A DNA stretch of 12,313 bases from Acidobacteriota bacterium. Lineage in GTDB: Bacteria; Acidobacteriota; Terriglobia; UBA7540. The DNA lies in NCBI GenBank assembly GCA_003224635.1, contig QHZK01000148.1, forward strand, positions 1-12,313, written 5' to 3'. The notes beneath the pieces were generated by a model that searched no databases, was not told the DNA's origin, and saw nothing but the letters and a program-made list of their open reading frames with translations. A program made the position numbers and the translations under genes. Positions 6,460 through 12,313 of the stretch are shown in pieces (positions within the stretch are counted from its first letter, which is position 1; every line of letters begins with the position of its first letter).

Positions 6460-6920
6460 CTCTACAAGTATCAGCCTGTGCGCTTTCCCTTTCTCGTTTT
6501 TCCAGTGCCACCGCAGCCCGCTTTTCCTCAACGCACTTCATGTCTGCGTCCCATGGTTCACGCCGCGCTGATGAAAGACGGCAAGGCCGTAGAAACCTTG
6601 CGCGAGTGGACTCTGGCGCTGACAACTGCCTCTTCCCCGCTCGCCAGGAGCCTGGGAATAGCCATACCGACCCAGCGCTCCTACGTATTCTCGGGCACGA
6701 CTCAAGACCCTCAACTGGCATTCTTTTGAAAGGAAGGATAGAGATAGGAATTTGGGACTCGCACGCGTCCGCCTTCACTTTCGGTCTGGATGCGGGTTTT
6801 TGTTCCACGCTCGAACATACCCGCTGCGGCCTGCTCGGGCAGAACGGTTTCTTTTCTCGGTTCAAAGTTACGATCGATCACGCCAACCGGTATTTCGACG
6901 TCGGCGAAACCTTTGCATGA
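6460..6920 (+). pseudogene. Retropepsin-like aspartic protease gene broken by three frameshifts
   Basis: Stitching two frames restores one protein of about 150 residues. Frame one gives RFPFLVFPVPPQPAFP and VHAALMKDGKAVETL to about 6600. A one-base loss then moves to ARVDSGADNCLFPAR, with the D-S-G triad of aspartic proteases. Near 6642 the frame returns for SLGIAIPTQRSYVFSGTT and QDPQLAFF. Near 6727 it shifts again for IEIGIWDSHASAFTFGLDAG, then GLLGQNGFFSRF and VTIDHANRYFDV, ending in TGA at 6918. The LLGQNGFF segment matches the [IL]-L-G strand late in the retropepsin fold. Any start (GTG at 6478 or a lost ATG near 6460) is uncertain. The frames are otherwise well conserved, so the decay is recent or the indels are assembly errors. 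The gene sits right after the DUF5678-like remnant and 46 bp before treZ. Confidence 0.72.
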
Positions 6921-6966
6921 CCGATCACCGCACAACCTCCAGCTAGAACGCTACCACCTCGATGAC

Positions 6967-8829
6967 ATGAGTTTGACGTTAGGCGCAACGTGGCTCGGCG
7001 ACGGTCGCTGCCGGTTCCTGGTCTGGGCTCCCCACGCCCAGACGGTTGAGGTCTTAGTCCTCGCGCCGCAACCTCAGACTGCGATCATGGAGAGGATCGA
7101 GCGCGGCTACTACGAGGCCATCATCGCAGGAGTAGGACCGGGGAGCCTCTACGTCTACCGCCTCGATGGCAGCCATGAGCGGCCCGACCCGGCGTCGCGG
7201 TTCCAGCCTCAGGGCGTCCACGGGCCCTCCCAGGTCGTCGATACTCAGGCGTTCGAGTGGGGAGACGACGGCTGGTCCGGCCTGCCGCTCGAGAGTTACC
7301 TCATCTACGAGCTCCACGTTGGGACGTTCACGCCGGAGGGCACTTTCGACGGCGCTATTCCACACCTCGATGACCTCAAAGACCTTGGCGTCACGGCGGT
7401 CGAGCTGATGCCGGTGGCCCAGTTTCCCGGCGCCCGCAATTGGGGCTACGACGGGGTGTACCCCTTCGCAGTCCAGGCGAGCTATGGCGGCCCGGACGGC
7501 TTAAGGCGGCTCATCAACGCCTGTCACCAACGCGAGATCGCCGTCGTGCTCGACGTGGTCTACAACCATCTGGGGCCTGAAGGAAACTATTTCGGGGATT
7601 TTGGCCCGTACTTCAGCGACCGCTACCGGACTCCGTGGGGCCTGGGCTTCAACTTCGACGGACCTGAGAGCGACGAAGTCGTGCGCTTCTTCGTCGAGAA
7701 TGCCATCGAATGGCTCACAGAGTTCCACGTGGACGCGCTCCGCCTCGACGCGATCCACAGCATTGTGGACCTGTGCGCGCGGCCTTTTTTGGCCGAGCTC
7801 AGCCAGGCGGTGCGCACGCTCGCCCAGCGGCTGGACCGCAGGGTGTATTTGATCGCTGAGAGCAACCTGAACGACGTGCGCGTGATCCGGCCGCCGCAAC
7901 TCGGGGGCTTCGGATTCGATGCGCAGTGGAACGATGACTTCCATCGCGCCCTCCACACACTGCTGACGGGGGAGCGGAACGGGTATTACTGCGACTTCGG
8001 GGGCGTCGAGCCATTGGCGAAGGCCTTGACCGAGGGCTTTGTGTACTCCGGCCAGTACTCGAGATATCGCCGGCGCCGGCACGGCAATTCGTCTCGACTG
8101 ATTCCCGCCCACCGGCTTGTGGTCTTCGCGCAGAACCACGACCAGGTGGGAAACCGCATGCTGGGCGAGCGCCTGAGCGCTCTGGTCAGCTTGGTCAGCT
8201 TCGAGGGGTTGAAGCTCGCGGCGGGAACCACCATCCTTTCGCCGTTCATCCCGTTGCTGTTTATGGGCGAGGAGTACGGTGAGACGGCCCCCTTCCAGTA
8301 TTTCGTCGACCATTCAGACCCGGCGCTGATCGAACTGGTGAGGGAGGGGCGGCGCAAGGACTTCGCTCGGTTTGACTGGCAGGGCGATCCACCCGATCCG
8401 GCAGAGGAATCGACGTTCCTGCGCTCAAGGCTCAACCACGCCCTCGCCGGCCAAGGTTCGCATCGCGTCTTGAGGGGGTTTTATAAGGAGCTGATCGCGC
8501 TTCGGAAGAGGCTGCCCTGCCTCGCTCGTCCAAGCAAGGAGGACATGGCAGTTCGAGCATTCGAGAAGGAGAAAGCCCTGACGGTCCGGCGCTGGGTGGG
8601 CGCGGGAGCGAGCGAAGCGCTCATGCTGTTCAACTTCGGCGACGCGCCGGCTTCGGTGCGAGCGCCCGTCCCGGCGGGGGAGTGGCAGAAGCATCTGGAT
8701 TCGGCCGAGGAGCGATGGCATGGACGCGGCAGCTCGATTCCCGAAACGCTTGTCTCCGAGGGCGAGGTCGCGATCAACCTGTCGCCCAAGGCGTTCGCGC
8801 TCTTCGCCCGCGCCCCGGGCGCTCCATGA
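6967..8829 (+). CDS. treZ: Maltooligosyltrehalose trehalohydrolase (GH13)
   Basis: The protein is 620 residues long, the normal size for TreZ. It cleaves the alpha-1,4 bond next to the trehalose end of maltooligosyl-trehalose, releasing trehalose in the cytoplasm. The order is an N-terminal beta-sandwich (about 6-85, LGATWLGDGRCRFLVWAPHA), then the GH13 barrel: LDVVYNHLGPEGNYF (195-209), VDALRLDAIHSI with nucleophile D261, LIAESN with acid/base E298, AQNHDQVGNR with D392, and LLFMGEEYGE (430-439). The C-terminal beta domain is at about 525-616. The ATG at 6967 matches the usual TreZ N-terminus. The frame is open further upstream to 6790, but that part is out-of-frame protease remnant. No Shine-Dalgarno precedes the ATG. 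treY, which makes the substrate, is absent here, so the pathway must be completed elsewhere. Confidence 0.95.
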   Translation: MSLTLGATWLGDGRCRFLVWAPHAQTVEVLVLAPQPQTAIMERIERGYYEAIIAGVGPGSLYVYRLDGSHERPDPASRFQPQGVHGPSQVVDTQAFEWGDDGWSGLPLESYLIYELHVGTFTPEGTFDGAIPHLDDLKDLGVTAVELMPVAQFPGARNWGYDGVYPFAVQASYGGPDGLRRLINACHQREIAVVLDVVYNHLGPEGNYFGDFGPYFSDRYRTPWGLGFNFDGPESDEVVRFFVENAIEWLTEFHVDALRLDAIHSIVDLCARPFLAELSQAVRTLAQRLDRRVYLIAESNLNDVRVIRPPQLGGFGFDAQWNDDFHRALHTLLTGERNGYYCDFGGVEPLAKALTEGFVYSGQYSRYRRRRHGNSSRLIPAHRLVVFAQNHDQVGNRMLGERLSALVSLVSFEGLKLAAGTTILSPFIPLLFMGEEYGETAPFQYFVDHSDPALIELVREGRRKDFARFDWQGDPPDPAEESTFLRSRLNHALAGQGSHRVLRGFYKELIALRKRLPCLARPSKEDMAVRAFEKEKALTVRRWVGAGASEALMLFNFGDAPASVRAPVPAGEWQKHLDSAEERWHGRGSSIPETLVSEGEVAINLSPKAFALFARAPGAP

Positions 8830-8831
8830 AG

Positions 8832-8848
8832 AAGGCCCGTAATGCCTT
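8832..8848 (+). terminator. Weak hairpin after treZ
   Basis: AAGGC (8832-8836) pairs with GCCTT (8844-8848) around a 7-nt loop, starting 3 nt past the treZ stop. The stem is short and there is no T-run. Confidence 0.25.
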
Positions 8849-8930
8849 GTTATGAGCCCCAGCGGAAGATGTCGAGCTGCGAAAGGCGATTTTCCGTCAT
8901 CAATGTGATGGAAGATAAATCTAGATTTGT

Positions 8931-8959
8931 CTGGAAAGGCGGTGGATTTTGGATACAAT
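8931..8959 (+). promoter_or_regulatory. Candidate promoter of the toxin-antitoxin remnant
   Basis: TACAAT (8954-8959) is a good -10 match. CTGGAA (8931-8936), a 3 of 6 match to the -35, lies 17 nt upstream. The start codon at 8981 is about 20 nt downstream, which gives a short leader. Confidence 0.35.
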
Positions 8960-8970
8960 CATGGATGCTG

Positions 8971-8975
8971 GGAGG
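8971..8975 (+). promoter_or_regulatory. Shine-Dalgarno site of the antitoxin remnant
   Basis: GGAGG lies 5 nt before the ATG at 8981 and decides that start over the in-frame alternative at 8927. Confidence 0.75.
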
Positions 8976-8980
8976 CGGCA

Positions 8981-9374
8981 ATGGCAAAGACGGCTAGAAG
9001 GAAGCTCGAACTGGCAATTAAGGCCGGCCTCTATGATGCCCTGTCCAAGCTGGCAAAGAGAAACGGCCAGACTCGGAGCTTTCTGCTGGAGGCCTCCATT
9101 TTTCGTCCGCAAATTGGGTATTACAACAGCCTAGCGGAGGAAGCAGCGGCCCTGATGGAATCCCTGCGAACAATCATGCTTTTGTCGACGGAAACAAGCG
9201 GGTCAGCTTTGCCGTGACGATGCCTTTCTTCGTATCAATGGCTTTTTCCTCGACGTTGAGCCTGTCTCTGCCCACGACTTGGTTACTGAGGCCATGGGCA
9301 AGGGTGAATTTCGTTTCGGCTTAATCCTCGATTGGATTTCCCGCCATCTCAAACCGCTAGAATCCACCGTCTGA
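8981..9374 (+). pseudogene. Decayed toxin-antitoxin locus: RHH antitoxin N-terminus fused to a Doc/Fic toxin remnant
   Basis: From the ATG at 8981, MAKTARRKLELAIKAGLYD and ALSKLAKRNGQTRSFLLE resemble the DNA-binding N-terminus of a ribbon-helix-helix antitoxin. Without a stop it runs into IFRPQIGYYNSLAEEAAALM, which is the middle of a Doc toxin. The rest of the antitoxin and the N-terminal third of Doc are missing, so an internal deletion joined the two. A one-base loss near 9171 then shifts the frame to NHAFVDGNKRVSFAV, the Doc/Fic active-site motif (H-x-F-x-D-G-N-K-R). A second loss near 9218 shifts to DAFLRINGFFLDVEPVSAHD and later FRFGLILDWISRHLKPLEST, ending in TGA at 9372. Intact Doc enzymes phosphorylate EF-Tu; this copy cannot be made as one protein. 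Its end overlaps the convergent 104-residue gene by 26 bp. Confidence 0.82.
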
Positions 9375-9663
9375 GCGACGACCCGGCGCGTCGCCCCTGC
9401 AATTTGAACATAAAGGCAGCGGGGCGGCCGTCCGCGTGCTCGTCCGCGGCCACCAGCGGCAGTCGGTACGCATTCCGAAACTTCATCGATCCGAGGACGC
9501 CGCGGACCAGGTTTTCGCTGTAGCCGTGGCTCAGAGCCTGGCACACTTCGCGGACCCGTATCGTCACAACCCTGTCGCCGCGCTCGCGCGCGGGCCGAAC
9601 GTAAGTGTCATGGATATACTTGCCCAGATAGTCGGCGGACACCACCGCCCGAAAGTTTTGCAT
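9349..9663 (-). CDS. Small protein of unknown function, possible winged-helix fold
   Basis: The protein is 104 residues long. GGAGGAGG (9674-9681 on the plus strand as CCTCCTCC) lies 10 nt before the ATG, which supports a real gene. I do not recognise the family. The first 30 residues (MQNFRAVVSADYLGKYIHDT, then arginine-rich) are followed by VTIRVREVCQALSHGYSENL and a short basic helix with SMKFRNAY, a layout that could be a small winged helix. The tail (GRRAGSSLRRWILAV) runs over the end of the convergent Doc remnant, so the natural C-terminus may have been extended by the decay next to it. There is no signal peptide or membrane segment. It may have belonged to the same accessory cassette as the toxin remnant. 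Confidence 0.55.
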   Translation of the reverse strand: MQNFRAVVSADYLGKYIHDTYVRPARERGDRVVTIRVREVCQALSHGYSENLVRGVLGSMKFRNAYRLPLVAADEHADGRPAAFMFKLQGRRAGSSLRRWILAV

Positions 9664-9822
9664 TTGTTGTCAGCCTCCTCCGAACCCCTTACAGACTGTG
9701 AAACGCACGATAATCCAAATTATTTTCGATGTCGATACGCAAAACTACTTGGGCCGCCATACAGAGACTACCGTATGCTCCGTTTTATCGGACGCAGGCC
9801 CTTTTCTAGACTTTTTCAGCAA

Positions 9823-9866
9823 CCCACCCCTGCGGGGAAGCGTAGCCAGAGACAGTGAGGGGTGGG
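9823..9866. repeat. Perfect 9-bp inverted repeat
   Basis: CCCACCCCT (9823-9831) and AGGGGTGGG (9858-9866) are exact reverse complements with a 26-nt loop that contains GCGGGGAAGCG. It lies downstream of the leftward surface-protein gene and upstream of the leftward 104-residue gene. It could be a transcription barrier or a dispersed palindrome. Confidence 0.5.
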
Positions 9867-9871
9867 CTTAC

Positions 9872-9926
9872 GGCGGGGTTCAAGCCCGCCTCTGCTGGAC
9901 GCAGGAGCCGCGAGACGCGGCTGCGT
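9872..9926 (-). terminator. Two adjacent GC-rich hairpins after the surface-protein gene
   Basis: Reading away from the gene on the minus strand, the first hairpin has outer arms ACGCAG/CTGCGT (9899-9904, 9921-9926), inner arms CCGCG/CGCGG (9908-9912, 9916-9920), a 3-nt loop and a one-sided 3-nt bulge. The second pairs GGCGGG (9872-9877) with CCCGCC (9885-9890). They start 18 bp after the stop codon. There is no T-run, so termination may depend on structure alone or on Rho. Confidence 0.45.
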
Positions 9927-9943
9927 AACGCGCCACGGCGAAC

Positions 9944-12313
9944 TCAGTTCACCTTTAGACTCAGGCTGGCGGCGTGGGTGAGCTTGCCCGAGGCTGCGCT
10001 GACGGTCAGCGTATACACGCCCGCCGGTGTGCCCGACGAGGCAAGGGGGACGTTTCCGCTCCCTCCGCAGGAGGACCAGAACGCAACCGAGAGCAGAGCG
10101 ACCGCGAGTCCCAGTGAGGCGCGTCGCCGCGCCCGCGCCGCCACGCTCGCGACCATCGAGAAGAGCAGCAGCCAGAACAACCACGAACCCGGGACCGGGC
10201 CGTTCGCGGCGGGGGGCGCCGGCATCGACGGCGGCAACATCGACCTAGCCGTCGTCGTGACCGACACGGTAACGCTCACCGGCGTCGTGCCGCTCGCTGT
10301 CACAGAACCCGGCGTGACCGTGCATGTCGCCGCCTGTGGGGCGCCGTCACAGGCGAGTTTTACGGTTCCGGTAAAGCCCGGCGTGCCCTTCAAGCTGAGG
10401 GTGTAGGTGGCCGTTTGCCCGGGAGCAACGGTTGCCGATGTCGAGGAGCCCGACCCGAGAGAAATCGAGAAGTCCGCCCCTGTTCCCGTCAGGGGCAGCG
10501 TGTGCGGACTGCCTTGGGCGCTGTCGGTAACGGTTAAAGTCGCCGTCCTGGTCCCCGATGCGGTGGGAGTAAAGCTCACCGTTATTTTGCAAGCTCCTCC
10601 GGCTGCCAGGCTGGAGCCGCAGTTATTGGTTTGGGTAAAGTCGCCGCCGCCCGGCCCGGCGATCGCGATGCTGGTGATGCTCAGCGCAGCGCTGGTGGCA
10701 TTCGACAGCGTGACCGTCTGAACCGCGCTCGTCGCGCCCACGTCCTGGTCGGCGAACGTCAACGCGCTAGGCGAGAGCTTGACCGCCGCAGACGCCGTCG
10801 ACGGAGCGCCAACGTACTCGTAGCTGCCGATGTCCCACCTGCCTGCTTGCGGCCGGGCGTTGCCGTCGTAGTCGGTTGTCGGCGCGCCATTGCTCGTTCC
10901 CGCGCCAATCGCCGGGCTCGAGGGCTGGAGGTGATAGTCGCCGGTGGAATCGCCGGTCCAGTTCACGAATAGGGGATCGGCGCTTACCGTGGCCGTGGCC
11001 GTATTTCCGTTTTGAAGCGACCAATCGCCTGATGAATTCTGGAAGACAAGGTTGTTCTGGTAGACATTATGAGTTCCTGTTGTTCCTTCCTCCCAGATGC
11101 CTCGCGTATTGTTGAAGGCGAGGTTGTTGTTCACGATCGTGTTGTCATCGGCGCCCACGTCGTTGCCGACCACAATGCCGCCCGAGAGATTCCCAAAGAG
11201 CGTGTTGTTGACGAGAATTTCGTTGGTGGCGCTGTGCCAGAGCTGAATGCCCCAGCCGGAATTGTCGAAGGAAATGTTGTTATAGGCGGCGCCACCGGAG
11301 CTCGAGCGACTCGAATCGCCGATGTAGATGCCGTGAATATAGTCGCAAGGCGTCGGGAAAGGGCCGTTGTCGTGGACGTAGTTGCCGGCGACGTAGGCGT
11401 TCGGGGCGTCGACCGCGATGCCCGCTCCTCCGACCGCCTGGCAGCCGTTCGAGGTCTGGGTGTCGTGGACGTTGTTGCCGATGATCTTGGTCGCGTTGCC
11501 AGCCGTGTAGATTGCGTTGCAGCAGCTCGACGGCGGGCCTGACACGTCGAAGTTTTCAATCGCCACATAATTCCCGTGGTTGGACCAAGTCGAGCTCCCG
11601 CTGGGCGCGATCTTGGCGCCCCATTTGGTGTCGGAGATATAGGTGATGTACGCCGAGGCTGTGCCCGAGGCATCTGTATTGAATGATCCGGTGTAGGTGC
11701 CGGGAGCGACGTGTACGGTCGAGCCTGGTACGACCACGGAAGCGGCGTGCGCGATGGTCGCCCAAGGATTCGCGGCGGAGCCGTCGCCGCTCGAATCGCT
11801 GCCCGTCGTGGAGACGTAGTAGTTGAGCGCCGAGGCCACAGCGGACGCAACCCCGGTCCCGGTGAGGCTGATGGTCTGAGGGCTGCCCGTAGCGCTGTCG
11901 TCGACTGTTACCATCCCCATCCGGATCCCTGTCGTCGCGGGCGTAAAGCTCACGCTGATCGTGCAACTGCTCCCGGCCGCGAGCGACGTCCCGCAGTTGC
12001 CCAGCCCGGCAAGAACAAAGTCCCCGCTGACCGTCACGCTGCTGATCGTCAAGGTGGTGCTGCCACTGTTGGTGAGCGTCGAGACCTTCGAGGCGCTCGT
12101 CGTGCCTACCGTCTGATTCGGGAACGTTAAGGAGGTCGGTGAGAGACTGACAACAGGAGCCGTCCCTCCCGAAGATCCTAACGGATGTGCAGGGTCAAGT
12201 ACCCTAAACCGGTCGAGTGGAATTCCACTGACGGTGCTGTCCGTAATCGCTCCATTCCAATGGGCAGTCCCTTCGTATTCGAAGTAGAGCTTGGGATGAC
12301 CGCCCGTATCGAC
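9944..12313 (-). CDS. Large surface protein: ASH (choice-of-anchor D) repeats, beta-helix, split Ig domain (5' end outside window)
   Basis: The frame is open from the stop at 9944 to the window edge (789 residues seen), so the true start lies beyond 12313 and the TTG at 12052 is not a start. In order by visible residue: a linker from an unseen N-terminal domain (1-50); a first ASH/HYDIN-like domain (about 56-154, LSPTSLTFPNQTVG to ISLTGTG); a right-handed beta-helix of the DUF1565/pectate-lyase type (about 164-500, NYYVSTTGSD to WDIGSYEYVG) with Asn-rich turns; a second ASH domain (about 513-612); and an Ig-like domain (about 614-690) interrupted by a proline-rich linker, a membrane helix (about 710-727), ARARRR, a second hydrophobic stretch and SSCGGSG with C749. 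A last strand pair (TPAGVYTLTV to SLSLKVN) completes the Ig domain. It is probably surface-exposed. Polysaccharide binding or cleavage is possible, but no catalytic site is evident. Confidence 0.88.
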   Translation of the reverse strand, partial: VDTGGHPKLYFEYEGTAHWNGAITDSTVSGIPLDRFRVLDPAHPLGSSGGTAPVVSLSPTSLTFPNQTVGTTSASKVSTLTNSGSTTLTISSVTVSGDFVLAGLGNCGTSLAAGSSCTISVSFTPATTGIRMGMVTVDDSATGSPQTISLTGTGVASAVASALNYYVSTTGSDSSGDGSAANPWATIAHAASVVVPGSTVHVAPGTYTGSFNTDASGTASAYITYISDTKWGAKIAPSGSSTWSNHGNYVAIENFDVSGPPSSCCNAIYTAGNATKIIGNNVHDTQTSNGCQAVGGAGIAVDAPNAYVAGNYVHDNGPFPTPCDYIHGIYIGDSSRSSSGGAAYNNISFDNSGWGIQLWHSATNEILVNNTLFGNLSGGIVVGNDVGADDNTIVNNNLAFNNTRGIWEEGTTGTHNVYQNNLVFQNSSGDWSLQNGNTATATVSADPLFVNWTGDSTGDYHLQPSSPAIGAGTSNGAPTTDYDGNARPQAGRWDIGSYEYVGAPSTASAAVKLSPSALTFADQDVGATSAVQTVTLSNATSAALSITSIAIAGPGGGDFTQTNNCGSSLAAGGACKITVSFTPTASGTRTATLTVTDSAQGSPHTLPLTGTGADFSISLGSGSSTSATVAPGQTATYTLSLKGTPGFTGTVKLACDGAPQAATCTVTPGSVTASGTTPVSVTVSVTTTARSMLPPSMPAPPAANGPVPGSWLFWLLLFSMVASVAARARRRASLGLAVALLSVAFWSSCGGSGNVPLASSGTPAGVYTLTVSAASGKLTHAASLSLKVN

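Noticed and set aside
6251..6571. 106-residue ORF starting at 6251
   Set aside because: It reads the DUF5678 remnant in a third frame; the product is Arg/Ser/Cys-rich and domain-free.
6790..6966. 59-residue N-terminal extension of treZ
   Set aside because: It is protease-remnant sequence in another frame, and TreZ proteins normally start at the position corresponding to 6967.
7501..8313. 270-residue minus-strand ORF inside treZ
   Set aside because: It is antisense to the catalytic core of an intact GH13 gene and shows no motif.
8927..8980. Earlier start for the antitoxin remnant
   Set aside because: It would place the start inside the probable promoter; GGAGG at 8971 points to 8981.
9823..9866. 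A CRISPR repeat
   Set aside because: Only one copy of the palindrome is present, with no spacer array and no cas gene.
9698..9928. 76-residue plus-strand ORF
   Set aside because: It has no ribosome site, runs through the hairpin cluster, and has no recognisable domain.
9855..12130. Several plus-strand ORFs opposite the surface-protein gene
   Set aside because: They are valine/alanine/arginine-rich shadows of the repetitive beta-rich protein encoded on the minus strand.
10427..12130. The two ASH domains as a DNA repeat
   Set aside because: They are similar as proteins (LSPxxLTFxxQxVG and SFTP) but differ at the DNA level, so they are old domain duplications rather than a recent repeat.

Overview
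The window is GC-rich bacterial chromosome. The gene content suggests Acidobacteriota, by inference and with moderate confidence. The clues are a short SpoIIAA-like STAS protein, a small secreted protein with a GPPLICH motif, a DUF5678-like remnant beside a retropepsin-like remnant, and a long ASH/beta-helix surface protein with a membrane hairpin and a W-S-S-C-G-G motif near its C-terminus. No rRNA, tRNA, CRISPR array, transposase or phage gene was seen.

Layout. (1) 69-761 (+) is a small secreted protein of unknown function; a hairpin at 776-814 separates it from the convergent unit that follows. (2) 2890-925 (-) is a two-gene signalling operon: a soluble REC-PAS-HisKA-HATPase histidine kinase, then 16 bp on a single-domain CheY/Rcp1-like response regulator. 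(3) From a divergent 378-bp spacer, 3269-4932 (+) carries a STAS anti-anti-sigma-like protein whose stop overlaps (ATGA) the start of a secreted GH50-like glycoside hydrolase. (4) 5844-4960 (-) is an NmrA-like NAD(P)-binding reductase, convergent with the hydrolase. (5) 6282-6920 (+) is a gene graveyard: a DUF5678-like gene broken by one frameshift, followed directly by a retropepsin-like aspartic protease gene with at least three. (6) 6967-8829 (+) is an intact treZ (maltooligosyltrehalose trehalohydrolase). (7) 8981-9374 (+) is a second graveyard: the N-terminus of a ribbon-helix-helix antitoxin joined to the C-terminal part of a Doc/Fic toxin, with two further frameshifts. (8) 9663-9349 (-) is a 104-residue orphan. 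(9) From beyond the right edge down to 9944 (-) lies a large surface protein, cut off at its 5' end by the window.

How it fits together. The kinase, its response regulator and the STAS protein form a regulatory block. The STAS-hydrolase overlap implies translational coupling of a regulator with a secreted polysaccharide-degrading enzyme, which is unusual. treZ would release trehalose from maltooligosyl-trehalose, but its usual partner treY is not here. The two decayed cassettes on either side of treZ are the clearest hidden signal. They become visible only when reading frames are stitched together, and they show loss of small accessory genes while the neighbouring housekeeping-size genes stay intact. 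The most unusual intact feature is the C-terminus of the large surface protein, where a two-helix membrane hairpin ending in a lipobox-like Cys interrupts an Ig-like domain.
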